20,107 nucleotides of DNA from Methanosarcinaceae archaeon (GTDB taxonomy: Archaea; Halobacteriota; Methanosarcinia; Methanosarcinales; Methanosarcinaceae). This document shows positions 8,013-15,469 of this stretch, piece after piece; position 1 is the first letter of the stretch; every line of letters begins with the position of its first letter. The notes beneath the pieces were generated by a model. It searched no databases. It was not told the origin of the DNA and was given only the letters and a program-made list of their open reading frames with translations. A program made the translations under genes and the position numbers. Location of the stretch: positions 1 to 20,107 of the forward strand of contig DQIO01000317.1 in assembly GCA_020793555.1 (NCBI GenBank). The letters run 5' to 3'.

Positions 8013-8030
8013 AAGTTTAAGTTTAAGTTT
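8013..8030 (+). repeat. Three tandem AAGTTT hexamers before rpoF
   Basis: Three exact AAGTTT copies end 17 nt before the rpoF start codon. They are the reverse complement of the AAACTT units upstream of rps6e. Confidence 0.8.
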
Positions 8031-8047
8031 AAAAAGAGTGTATTTCT

Positions 8048-8401
8048 ATGATAGTTAAGGAAATTCTAAATGAAGAGTTGCTGACATTGTCAGAAGTCAA
8101 AGATACGTTAAATGAGATCATGGAAGAGCGCTCAGGCCGTGAAGAAGAGTTGGGGTATGAACTTCGAAAGGCCATCAATCATGCAGACATATTTGCAAAG
8201 TCAAGTGGAGTAAAATCACGAGAACTTGTAAACAAATTGAATGAATTGGAAAAGATGAAACCTGAGATTGCAATTCGAATTGCTGATATTATACCTTTGT
8301 CAAGGGATGAGCTTAGGACTGTGTATGCAAAGGAGCGATACACATTATCTGAAGAAGAGCTTGATGATATATTGAATTTAGTCAGCGATTCAATGGAATA
8401 A
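8048..8401 (+). CDS. rpoF: RNA polymerase subunit F (Rpo4, RPB4 homologue)
   Basis: A 117-residue Rpo4. With Rpo7 it forms the polymerase stalk, which binds nascent RNA and helps open-complex formation and termination. The N-terminal segment MIVKEILNEELLTLSEVKDTL is typical, as is the HRDC-like helical C-terminus ending in PLSRDELRTVYAKERYTLSEEELDDIL. The protein is almost wholly helical and acidic. Ribosome binding support is weak (GAGTG at 8036-8040). The gene heads the block rpoF-DUF655-ksgA-hemK2, in line with its usual archaeal position after rpl21e. Confidence 0.93.
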   Translation: MIVKEILNEELLTLSEVKDTLNEIMEERSGREEELGYELRKAINHADIFAKSSGVKSRELVNKLNELEKMKPEIAIRIADIIPLSRDELRTVYAKERYTLSEEELDDILNLVSDSME

Positions 8402-8495
8402 ATATATATCATACATATTCAGTTTTTATAAACATCAAATCATGATATACAAGTGTTCATAATTACACTGAAATGGACATTGTCGGAGGGGACTT

Positions 8496-9092
8496 ATGAC
8501 AAGCATGGGAAAACAGCCGGAAAAAGAAGAATATGGGTGGGTCCTGGATTACTTGCCATATGGCAGTACTGATGACCGCAGACCTTCATATCAAAAGAAA
8601 CCGCTTGTTCAGGCAGTTGGCGATAATTTTTTCGCACTTATGGAAATGATACCAAAGGAAAGCACTATTCCTGAGATACAGTCACGCGTATATGTTGGTG
8701 AAGGGGACAGAGATGTCATTGACCATGTCAAGACTAGGATACATTTTGGAGATCTTAGTCATGGTGCACAACTTGAATTGCCATATGTTATTGAAAAGTG
8801 TGTAGAGGAACAGGAAGAGAGGTTTGTGAAATTCTTTAATGATGCTCATCCGATTACAACAAGGCTTCACATGCTGGAACTGTTACCAGGCATAGGTAAA
8901 AAGCTCATGTGGGCTATTATTGATGAACGCAAGAAAGGTGAGTTCAAGAGTTTTGCAGATCTTCATGAGAGGGTTGGTGGAGTGCATTCCCCACAAAAGA
9001 TCATAACTCATCGCATCGAAGAGGAGCTTAAGGATGACCGTATCAAATACAGGCTCTTTACAACAACGATGCATCGCTCAAGACACAGTTAA
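8496..9092 (+). CDS. DUF655 helix-hairpin-helix nucleic acid-binding protein
   Basis: A 198-residue archaeal DUF655 protein. The N-terminal half (about 10-70) contains YGWVLDYLPYG and LVQAVGDNFFALMEM, an OB-like region of the family. The C-terminal half has a helix-hairpin-helix signature LPGIGKK (130-136) followed by SFADLHERVGG, as in RuvA-type non-specific nucleic acid binders. Biochemical function is not established. Its fixed position between rpoF and ksgA in archaea suggests a role in RNA or ribosome handling. GGAGG at about 8485-8489 supports the ATG at 8496; a second ATG at 8505 is less well placed. A TATA-like TTTTTATAAAC near 8424 may give it its own promoter. ksgA follows 15 nt later. 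Confidence 0.88.
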   Translation: MTSMGKQPEKEEYGWVLDYLPYGSTDDRRPSYQKKPLVQAVGDNFFALMEMIPKESTIPEIQSRVYVGEGDRDVIDHVKTRIHFGDLSHGAQLELPYVIEKCVEEQEERFVKFFNDAHPITTRLHMLELLPGIGKKLMWAIIDERKKGEFKSFADLHERVGGVHSPQKIITHRIEEELKDDRIKYRLFTTTMHRSRHS

Positions 9093-9107
9093 ACAGGTGT
9101 TTATTTT

Positions 9108-9932
9108 TTGGTCCAAAATATCCTGAGAAAATATGGTATCCATGGCGGATACCATGACCAGCATTTTTTGATTAACAAAACGATCCTTGACAGGATTGTT
9201 GAAGCTGCACATCTGACTCAAGAGGATATTGTACTCGATATCGGGGCTGGTATCGGTAATCTCACAGAGAGGCTATTACCACGCGCCAAAAAGGTTATTG
9301 CCATAGAGTTTGATCCAAAACTTGTCGCAGTTCTTGAAGATAGGTTTCATGATGTTGACAATCTTGAGATTATTCACGGCGATGTGCTTGATGTAGATTT
9401 TCCTGAGTTTGATAAGGTTGTTGCGAACCTGCCATATTCGATATCATCCGAGATTACGTTTAAACTTTTCAAGCATAAATTCAAACTCGGTATATTGATG
9501 TACCAGTATGAGTTTGCAAAACGGATGGTTTCATCATGCAATTCAAAGGATTACAGCCGTTTGAGTGTCAATACCAATTATTTTGCGGACGCATCAATTA
9601 TAATTAAAGTTCCGCCCTCTGCTTTTTCACCGCAGCCTGAAGTCAGGTCGGCGGTAGTGGAACTTGTTCCACGATCGGCTCCTTTTAAGGTGGATGATGA
9701 GGCTTTCTTTTTACGTTTTGTTACTGCAGTGTTCAGTCAACGGCGCAAGAAAATGAAAAATGCGATTGTAAACACCAACCATATGTTGGGTGTTGATAAC
9801 ATCAAACAAATTGTGGGACAATTGCCTGATGAATTCATGGGAAAACGTGCTGAGAATCTTGAACCACGGGAACTTGCAGATATTACTAACCGCATACTTG
9901 CACTCGCACTTTTAAACAGAGAAGTGACGTAG
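9108..9932 (+). CDS. ksgA: 16S rRNA dimethyladenosine transferase
   Basis: A 274-residue RsmA/Dim1-family enzyme that uses SAM to N6,N6-dimethylate two adjacent adenosines in the 3'-terminal helix of 16S rRNA. HDQHFLI (16-22) is the family N-terminal element, DIGAGIG (44-50) is the SAM-binding motif I, and NLPYSISS (107-114) is the adenine-binding motif IV. FSPQPEVRSAVV and FSQRRKKMKN appear further on. The start is a TTG at 9108, supported by AGGTG at 9095-9099, 8 nt before it; no ATG precedes the conserved N-terminal residues. The gene lies 15 nt after the DUF655 gene and 5 nt before hemK2, so the three are probably cotranscribed. Confidence 0.95.
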   Translation: MVQNILRKYGIHGGYHDQHFLINKTILDRIVEAAHLTQEDIVLDIGAGIGNLTERLLPRAKKVIAIEFDPKLVAVLEDRFHDVDNLEIIHGDVLDVDFPEFDKVVANLPYSISSEITFKLFKHKFKLGILMYQYEFAKRMVSSCNSKDYSRLSVNTNYFADASIIIKVPPSAFSPQPEVRSAVVELVPRSAPFKVDDEAFFLRFVTAVFSQRRKKMKNAIVNTNHMLGVDNIKQIVGQLPDEFMGKRAENLEPRELADITNRILALALLNREVT

Positions 9933-9937
9933 ATACA

Positions 9938-10534
9938 ATGGTTGAAATCAAGTACAAAGGCGCATGCATTAAGTTAGCAAATGAGGTATATGATCCGGCA
10001 GAGGATTCGTATTTGCTGGCTGATGCCGCAATTAGTTATGCAAGGGATGGCATGCATGTTTTGGAGATTGGCACAGGTACCGGTTTTGTGTCTTCTGTCC
10101 TTCTTGCAAATGTCAATGTGGAACTCACAGCCACAGATATCAATCCACATGCTGTAAAGTGTGCAAAGTCAAACGGCATTGAGGTGATACGGACCGATAT
10201 GTTCGATGGGTTAAAGGTTGAGTCTTGTTTTGATATGATCATTTTCAATCCACCGTACCTGCCGACATCCAATGATGAAAAAGTGCAGGGATGGTTGAAT
10301 TATGCATTTGACGGCGGAAGGGATGGACGGATAACGGTGGAGCATTTTTTGGATGAGGTTTGTGGGTATCTTGCACCTGATGGGGTGATATTGCTGCTTG
10401 TTTCTTCACTTACCGGCATTGAGGATATGAGTTCGAGTATGGATGTAATGGGTTTTGATGTTGATATTGTTGGGCGTGAGAAGTGTTCCTTTGAGGAACT
10501 TGTTGTGATAATGGGGAAGCATAGACACAGTTAA
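9938..10534 (+). CDS. HemK2/Mtq2-type protein glutamine methyltransferase
   Basis: A 198-residue class I methyltransferase of the HemK2/Mtq2 branch. EDSYLLADA (22-30) and VLEIGTGTG (41-49) form the substrate-facing and SAM sites, and NPPY (104-107) is the signature of enzymes that methylate amide nitrogen. It lacks the N-terminal helical domain of bacterial PrmC, as expected for the archaeal/eukaryotic type, whose known substrate is the Gln of the GGQ motif in the release factor (aRF1/eRF1). The ATG lies 5 nt after ksgA, and this pairing recurs in archaea. Substrate assignment rests on family knowledge, not on this sequence. Confidence 0.9.
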   Translation: MVEIKYKGACIKLANEVYDPAEDSYLLADAAISYARDGMHVLEIGTGTGFVSSVLLANVNVELTATDINPHAVKCAKSNGIEVIRTDMFDGLKVESCFDMIIFNPPYLPTSNDEKVQGWLNYAFDGGRDGRITVEHFLDEVCGYLAPDGVILLLVSSLTGIEDMSSSMDVMGFDVDIVGREKCSFEELVVIMGKHRHS

Positions 10535-10551
10535 GATATTTGTTCGTATAT

Positions 10552-10860
10552 ACCCCTTAATTGCAAGAACAAATACTATTTACCAATAGGCAATACTATT
10601 ATGGATGCGGTGTACCAGAATCTTGGGATTGCGATGGAAAAGGTGGATGTTTTGGAAAGTCTTGGTCTTGTTAAGGGCGGGTATTTCCTTGCCATTGCAC
10701 ACCATGCCGAGAATGTGGATGATACTATGAAGCTTAGCGGCATTCTTGAGGGTTTCAGGCTTGTGCATGAGGAGTTCGGGATGCATGTTGTGTTCCTTGC
10801 CCCTCCGAGGACTGTTAAGATTATCTCGGAGTTCGGGTTTGGTGTGACTCTTCATAGTTT
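10552..10860 (+). pseudogene. Internal fragment of a UDP-N-acetylglucosamine 2-epimerase gene
   Basis: The frame reads IGNTIMDAVYQNLGIA, LESLGLVKGGYFLAIAHHAENVDD, LSGILEGFRLVHEEFGMHVVF and PPRTVK, which align in order with the middle of WecB-type epimerases (the usual VGNT-DAV, AHRAEN and HPRT motifs). Those enzymes are about 360-380 residues; only roughly 100 central residues remain. There is no N-terminal domain, start codon or C-terminal half. Two family residues look altered: Arg of AHRAEN is His here, and His of HPRT is Pro. The open frame continues to 11005, but the translation after about 10860 no longer resembles the family. It lies directly behind hemK2, in the same frame after its stop codon, probably by chance. 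The donor locus is not in the window. Confidence 0.85.
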
Positions 10861-11147
10861 ACTTATCATGCAGTTAAGCCAAATTGGACTTTCGGGTTTT
10901 TCCGCGTTATCCTGTGAACTTAAAGCCCCAACGTTACCATTGACGCATCACACAGTAGGATTACTCCAAATAGAAAGAGTAGTCGTGAGACAATTTGTGA
11001 TATAACTTCTTGTCGTGGCGCGCAAAAGCGCGGCACGTTCCTACACCATAAATGCAAAATACAAAACGGTTTTTAAGTGGCGTTATATTTGCAGATATGA
11101 GAATTGCATTGTTGGATTTGGGGTTATGGGTTTGGCAGCAGTGGAAT

Positions 11148-11180
11148 CCGCCGCCTGCGGCGGAAACGGATGTTCCGTTT
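11148..11180 (+). terminator. Two adjacent hairpins followed by T-rich DNA
   Basis: CCGCCGC-CT-GCGGCGG (11148-11163) is a perfect 7-bp stem. It is followed at once by AAACGGA-TGT-TCCGTTT (11164-11180), also a perfect 7-bp stem, and then TTCTTTAG. The GC content is far above the surroundings. It could be a terminator or the end of a lost mobile element. Confidence 0.5.
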
Positions 11181-11230
11181 TCTTTAGTTTAGGTCAATTG
11201 CTGTGACTTTCTTTTTAGCATCGGCACCCA

Positions 11231-11274
11231 CATGTACGCAGCATGTACGCAGCATGTACGCAGCATGTACGCAT
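11231..11274 (+). repeat. 11-bp tandem repeat, four copies
   Basis: The unit CATGTACGCAG is repeated exactly three times (11231-11263), followed by a fourth copy differing only in its last base (11264-11274). It lies in non-coding, decayed DNA. The unit length is not a multiple of three, and no flanking gene reads through it. Confidence 0.95.
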
Positions 11275-11652
11275 AATTTGCCTGTGGGTATTCCTAAGTC
11301 GGTGCGCTGACGGCACTGTGTGAAAACTGATCGGTCATCTTGGAATTTAGAAAATTGAAATTGTGCCATATGGCCGATCTTCATAATCAGGCACTTGATA
11401 GTTGACATGACACTAGGTTTTAAGGGACAGTACATCGAACGATTTTAATGTCTTCTCAACTTCTTTTATATGAGAGGAAACTTCCACGTACCGTTCTTAA
11501 AGGGCTTGGGGCCGACAACGGCTTCCAGCTACTTGACAAAGGGTGCAGACTTACAGACGTTCAATGCATTAATAGGCTGCAAACCAGAATTACAAAAACA
11601 GTATTCGAAATGATTACCTGCTGCCCGATATACAAAGGGTTATGGAATGCTT

Positions 11653-11730
11653 GAACCGTATGCGTGAAAGTAGCAAGAACGGTTTTTAGAAGAGGGAGAG
11701 CGAGTAATCGCTCTTCATTATTCGACTTGA
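11653..11730 (+). mobile_element. Domain V-VI remnant of a group II intron (degenerate)
   Basis: GAACCGTATGCG, a GAAA tetraloop within TGAAAGT, and AAGAACGGTTT reproduce the layout of a group II intron domain V (consensus starts GAGCCGTATGCG and ends ACGGTTC). The outer stem AACCGT/ACGGTT pairs. The length is about 33 rather than 34 nt, and the catalytic AGC triad reads AAC, so the copy is probably dead. A domain VI-like hairpin follows, AGAGCGA-GTAA-TCGCTCT (about 11697-11714), and then TTCGACTT, resembling intron 3' ends. No reverse transcriptase or 5' intron end is recognisable upstream. A chance match is possible but unlikely given both domains in the right order. Confidence 0.5.
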
Positions 11731-11867
11731 CTCGGTATCAAAATAAGCTCAACAAGTATAAATTCACTTAGAAATTGTTCTTTTTACAAAAAGATCGAAG
11801 AGTATGGAAAATCGTATATGTATGTAGTTCAACTTCTGATAATACATATAATAAGGAGTATGGTCAA

Positions 11868-12290
11868 ATGGATAAACCTGTTTTTGATGCTTTGTTCAAA
11901 AAAGTTGAAAGCGAGCCTTATGCCAAAAAACTTGGCATGGAATTGGTGAAACTTGACGATGGTTATTCGCTTGTGAAAATGGTCTATTCAAAAGATATGG
12001 ACAATATTTTCGGGATGGCGCATGGCGGTGCAATATTTTCATTGATCGATGAAGCGTTTGAAACTTCTTCAAATTCCCATGGCACAATTGCAGTTGCTTT
12101 GAATGTGAATGTATCATATGTTAAACCGGCAGCGGAAGGAGATACTCTCTTTGCGGAAGCAAAGGAGGTCAGCAAGTCCTTTAAGATCGGTAATTATTAT
12201 ATAAAAGTTACCAACGATAAAGATGAACTTATCGCTACCTGTCAGGCAGTCGCTTACAGGAAAAAGGACAAACTGCCGTTTTTGGATTAG
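11868..12290 (+). CDS. PaaI-type hotdog-fold thioesterase
   Basis: A 140-residue single hotdog domain. GMAHGGAIFSLIDEAF (49-64) is the PaaI active-site segment, with HGG at 52-54 and the catalytic-type Asp at 61. The following long helix and the NVNVSYVKPAAEGDTL strand are typical. Such enzymes hydrolyse acyl- or aryl-CoA thioesters; the substrate in methanogens is unknown. The ATG at 11868 is favoured over an in-frame start at 11775 because AAGGAG (11853-11858) lies 9 nt before it and homologues begin nearby. It stands alone, about 120 nt before the RuBisCO gene, and nothing links the two biochemically. Confidence 0.88.
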   Translation: MDKPVFDALFKKVESEPYAKKLGMELVKLDDGYSLVKMVYSKDMDNIFGMAHGGAIFSLIDEAFETSSNSHGTIAVALNVNVSYVKPAAEGDTLFAEAKEVSKSFKIGNYYIKVTNDKDELIATCQAVAYRKKDKLPFLD

Positions 12291-12380
12291 TTACACCTAC
12301 GATACTGATAATTGACAGCACATTTTAATATTTGCGTTACCAAAAGAATACACAAAGCCCTTATTTGAAGGACTGCATGT

Positions 12381-12390
12381 ATTATATACA
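12381..12390 (+). promoter_or_regulatory. TATA-like box close to the RuBisCO start
   Basis: ATTATATACA centres about 28 nt before the rbcL ATG. Used as a TATA box it would give an almost leaderless mRNA and discard the GAGG at 12402-12405. A second candidate, TTTTAATATT near 12322, would give a normal leader. Which is used cannot be told from sequence. Confidence 0.35.
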
Positions 12391-12412
12391 TCAAAATGAG
12401 TGAGGAAAAAAT

Positions 12413-13693
12413 ATGCTAAAAGATTACATCGACCTTGATTACAAACCAAAAAGTACTGATCTTGTGTGTGAATACCACATTGAACCTGCAAAGGGCACAA
12501 GTTTTGAGGATGCATGCACCAACATGGCAGGCGAGAGTTCGATCGACACATGGGCTGACATATCCACGATCAGTCCGCAACTTGCCGATGCACTCAAACC
12601 ACATGTGTACTACGCCAATGAAGAGCGGCAGACTGTGAGAGTTGCATACACGCAGGACCTTTTCGAGTTGGGGTCAGTGCCACAGATCTTGAGTGCAGTG
12701 GCCGGCAATATATTCAGCATGAAATTGCTTGACAAACTGCGATTTGAGGATATTTCATTTCCAAAAGATTGCGTTGCACAATACAGGGGTCCAAAATACG
12801 GTATTGATGGCATCAAAAAACTGTTTGGTAATGTTAACAGACCATTGGTTGGGACGATCGTAAAACCAAAGGTCGGACTTTCATCAGAGTTGCATGCAGA
12901 GGTTGCATATAATGCATTTGCAGGTGGATGCGACCTTGTAAAAGACGATGAAAATCTTACTGACCAGAAGTTCAACAGGTTCAACAAACGTGCTGAACAT
13001 ACCCTTAAGGGACAGGATAAAGCAGAATCTGAAACCGGCGAGAAAAAGATGTACATGTGCAATATCACCGCGCCGACCTGCGAGGAGATGATAAATAGGG
13101 CGCAGACTATCAGCGATCTTGGCGGAAAATATGTGATGATCGATATCATGCCTGTTGGCTGGACTGCCTTGCAATCATTGCGCGAAGCCACCGAGGATAT
13201 GGGGCTTGCAATTCATGCACACAGGTGTATGCATTCGGCAATTACAAGGTATCCCCGCCACGGCATGAGTATGCTTGTGATCGCAAAACTCACACGCCTG
13301 ATCGGGCTTGACCAACTTCACATCGGGACAGTTGTCGGCAAGATGCACGGCGAGCGGGATGAGGTGCTGGCACTGAGGGATGAGTGTGTTTTGGATAAAG
13401 TCCCTGCGAATGAGGAATTACATGTTCTTGAGCAGGATTGGGGTGGCATGAATCAAATGTTCCCTGTTGCATCAGGCGGGCTTGAGCCTACCATGATCCC
13501 TGAACTTTTGCGCATATTTGGCAACGATGTTATCATGCAGTTCGGAGGAGGCATACATGCCCATCCAAATGGAACGGCTGCGGGTGCTACGGCATGTCGC
13601 CAGGCAGTTGATGCTTCACTTGAGGGAATATCCCTTGCGGAATATGGAAAAACCCACAACGAGATCAAGGTTGCACTTGATAAATGGGGATGA
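12413..13693 (+). CDS. rbcL: Ribulose-bisphosphate carboxylase, archaeal form III large subunit
   Basis: A 426-residue form III RuBisCO, shorter than plant type (about 475). The active site is complete: ESS-x2-TW (41-47), N99, KPK (151-153), GGCDLVKDDE (171-180) with the carbamylated-type Lys177 and metal ligands D179/E180, H274 in HRCMH, loop 6 GTVVGK with K310, the SGG phosphate site (354-356) and FGGG (377-380). Archaeal form III enzymes fix CO2 on RuBP made from AMP-derived ribose 1,5-bisphosphate or, in some methanogens, by phosphoribulokinase. None of these partner genes is in the window, so the pathway is not decided here. GAGG lies 7 nt before the ATG. sua5 begins 22 nt downstream. 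Confidence 0.97.
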   Translation: MLKDYIDLDYKPKSTDLVCEYHIEPAKGTSFEDACTNMAGESSIDTWADISTISPQLADALKPHVYYANEERQTVRVAYTQDLFELGSVPQILSAVAGNIFSMKLLDKLRFEDISFPKDCVAQYRGPKYGIDGIKKLFGNVNRPLVGTIVKPKVGLSSELHAEVAYNAFAGGCDLVKDDENLTDQKFNRFNKRAEHTLKGQDKAESETGEKKMYMCNITAPTCEEMINRAQTISDLGGKYVMIDIMPVGWTALQSLREATEDMGLAIHAHRCMHSAITRYPRHGMSMLVIAKLTRLIGLDQLHIGTVVGKMHGERDEVLALRDECVLDKVPANEELHVLEQDWGGMNQMFPVASGGLEPTMIPELLRIFGNDVIMQFGGGIHAHPNGTAAGATACRQAVDASLEGISLAEYGKTHNEIKVALDKWG

Positions 13694-13715
13694 TTGATAC
13701 GGACGTTCATGACCA

Positions 13716-14780
13716 ATGAACAGCAAAACCCTTGTTTTGAAGATCAGTAATGGCAATTTTGAAGATACGATCAGCCGTGCTGCCCATATTCTCAAACAGG
13801 GCGGCACTGTGGCGTTTCCCACCGAAACAGTTTATGGTCTGGGAGCGGATGCACTCAATCCTGCCGCTGTTCGCAGGATATTCGAAGCAAAGGGCCGACC
13901 AGCTGATAATCCATTGATAGTACATATTGCATCAATGGATAGTCTGGACAGGATCGCGACGGATATTCCGCCAATTGCTTTTGAATTGATGGATGCTTTC
14001 TGGCCGGGTCCGCTGACGCTGGTACTGATGCGAAAGAGTGCCGTGCCTGATATTACAACAGGCGGACTGGATACGGTGGCAGTGAGGATGCCGGACAATC
14101 CTGTCGCGCTTGCGCTTATACGGGAAGCGGGCACACCACTGGCAGCACCAAGTGCGAACACATCCGGCAGACCGAGTCCGACAACAGCCGAACATGTGAT
14201 ATCTGACCTTTCGGGCAGGATCGATGCTGTGATCGATGGCGGGGCTGTTGAAGTTGGGGTTGAGTCTACGGTTCTTGATGTTACATCCGATGTTCCGGTG
14301 ATACTAAGACCGGGCGGTGTGGGTCTGGAAGATATAAAGAAGCACGTTGGCGAGGTTGTTATTGGCTATACAGACCATGCGGTTGGGGAAGGCGAAGTTG
14401 TGCGGTCGCCTGGTATGAAATATACTCACTATTCCCCAAAGACAAAGGTTGTGCTTGTTGAAGGCGAAGGCAGAGCCGTTGCTGCGAAGATGTCTGAACT
14501 GGTTGAGAGTTATTCTGAAAAGAACATGCGGGTGGGGTTGCTCATTACGGATGAAACTGCCGGGTATGTTTGTGCGGATGAGGTGTATTCACTTGGGAAG
14601 CGGGATGTGCCGGAAGATGCTGCTCGCAGTTTGTTTGCTGGGTTGCGATATCTGGATGGCGAGGATGTTGATGTTAGTGTTAGCATTATAATTGTGGACG
14701 GGTCGGTCAAGTGTTGTGGTGTCGGGGTGGCGGTCTTGAACAGGTTAAGGAAAGCTGCGAATGAATTGATTGAAGTTTAA
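13716..14780 (+). CDS. L-threonylcarbamoyladenylate synthase, Sua5 two-domain type
   Basis: A 354-residue Sua5. It makes threonylcarbamoyl-AMP from Thr, bicarbonate and ATP for the KEOPS-dependent t6A37 modification of ANN-decoding tRNAs. The YrdC domain covers about residues 14-205: PTETVYGLG (35-43), AKGRP (58-62), WPGP (96-99), PSANTSG (145-151), ESTV (183-186) and LRPG (197-200). A linker with SPGMKYTHYSPK, the Sua5 signature loop, joins a Rossmann-like Sua5 domain (about 245-354). The long form separates it from the one-domain TsaC. The ATG has no obvious Shine-Dalgarno; the close 22-nt spacing suggests cotranscription with rbcL. Confidence 0.93.
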   Translation: MNSKTLVLKISNGNFEDTISRAAHILKQGGTVAFPTETVYGLGADALNPAAVRRIFEAKGRPADNPLIVHIASMDSLDRIATDIPPIAFELMDAFWPGPLTLVLMRKSAVPDITTGGLDTVAVRMPDNPVALALIREAGTPLAAPSANTSGRPSPTTAEHVISDLSGRIDAVIDGGAVEVGVESTVLDVTSDVPVILRPGGVGLEDIKKHVGEVVIGYTDHAVGEGEVVRSPGMKYTHYSPKTKVVLVEGEGRAVAAKMSELVESYSEKNMRVGLLITDETAGYVCADEVYSLGKRDVPEDAARSLFAGLRYLDGEDVDVSVSIIIVDGSVKCCGVGVAVLNRLRKAANELIEV

Positions 14781-14818
14781 AGGATGTGAAGTTATTGAAA
14801 CAAGAGAAAAAGGATAAT

Positions 14819-15028
14819 ATGGTTGCTAAGCAGAGATCTCTGGTAATTGTCAAGAGAAATAAGAAGATTAACAAGGTGAATATCGTCATTCTTGCTGTTG
14901 GGTTACTACTTACGTTTACGGATTATGATATGATCGGTAATCAGATCATTTGGCTTGGTATCATCATATTTGTTTATACGTTTGGGTCGAACTTTATTGC
15001 GAGGGCAAGGACACGGAAGTCGAAATGA
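14819..15028 (+). CDS. Small two-helix membrane protein, function unknown
   Basis: I do not recognise this 69-residue protein. A basic N-terminus (KRNKKINK) precedes a first hydrophobic segment, VNIVILAVGLLLTF, a short polar turn TDYDMIGN and a second segment, IIWLGIIIFVYTFG. It ends in a basic tail RARTRKSK, so a hairpin with both ends in the cytoplasm is likely. ATG 14819 with AGGAT at 14811-14815 is chosen; a GTG at 14786, only 6 nt after sua5, would add 11 basic residues and is possible. Close spacing to sua5 suggests the same transcript. A terminator-like hairpin follows. Confidence 0.75.
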   Translation: MVAKQRSLVIVKRNKKINKVNIVILAVGLLLTFTDYDMIGNQIIWLGIIIFVYTFGSNFIARARTRKSK

Positions 15029-15088
15029 TGTTGATGCAGGCACTCAACACCAAAAGATTTGATACCCCTCCCAGATGGCTTTGTGTTA

Positions 15089-15112
15089 AAAGTCGGATCA
15101 TGCCCCGACTTT
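15089..15112 (+). terminator. Hairpin after the small membrane protein gene
   Basis: AAAGTCGG (15089-15096) pairs perfectly with CCGACTTT (15105-15112) around an 8-nt loop. T-rich stretches (CTTTTTG near 15121, ATTTTTA near 15148) follow. It marks the likely end of the rbcL-sua5 transcript and the border of the accessory island. Confidence 0.6.
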
Positions 15113-15469
15113 ATACACAGACTTTTTGCTTTCTACACATAAGCGATTTTTAATATAAAACCGTGAACGCCGAAACTATCTATTTTATAATTTGTAGTAT
15201 AATATTTAGTAGGTGTTAAATATTGCTACTAAATTACTTAAATGTGCATTGGCGAACATGATAAGAAATCGAGAGGCTGAGACATATTACATAGACGAAC
15301 ATAAGTTCTGATATCAATGAGTTATGCAACATACCGATATTAAAACAGGTATTACACAGGAAAACTATGCTAATTGACCCCACAATAACGAATGATCTAA
15401 AAGTGTCTGTTATAAACGTATATCATCTCTGAATGAGCGTTAATATGATTATCAGGAATGATTGGTAAA
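15113..15469 (+). other. AT-rich non-coding spacer before hsdM
   Basis: No gene or known RNA is seen. Several AT-rich cores (for example TTTTATAATT near 15182 and GTATAATATT near 15196) could serve as promoters for the hsdM operon; none is clearly preferred. This is the boundary between conserved core genes and the defence-type cassette. Confidence 0.5.

Larger units (their letters stand above)
10861..11867. other. Decayed stretch without an intact gene
   Basis: About 1 kb lacks any convincing complete gene. Besides the hairpins, tandem repeat and intron-like end listed separately, it holds an imperfect GC-rich hairpin at 11015-11036 (GTGGCGCGC/GCGCGGCAC, one mismatch) and short open frames on both strands (11184-11435 minus, 11448-11654 plus) that I cannot assign. 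Together with the wecB remnant it looks like a graveyard of past insertions and deletions. PaaI resumes normal coding at 11868 with a good ribosome binding site. Confidence 0.65.

Noticed and set aside
11015..11206. 63-codon plus-strand frame starting MARKSAARS as a small basic gene
   Set aside because: It begins inside a GC-rich hairpin, crosses another hairpin, lacks a ribosome binding site and resembles nothing known.
11231..11274. 11-bp tandem array as a CRISPR or iteron origin
   Set aside because: Units are contiguous without spacers, and no replication initiator (Cdc6/Rep) or cas gene is nearby.
11184..11435. Minus-strand 83-codon frame as a transposase fragment
   Set aside because: A few segments look protein-like, but part of the frame runs through the 11-bp tandem repeat and I could not match any transposase motif.
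12610..13191. 193-codon minus-strand frame inside the RuBisCO gene
   Set aside because: It is wholly covered by a well-supported gene with conserved active-site residues on the other strand; no family resemblance.
15029..15153. Short plus-strand frame (from 14950) extending through the spacer after the small membrane protein
   Set aside because: It overlaps the membrane protein gene out of frame and runs through the terminator hairpin.
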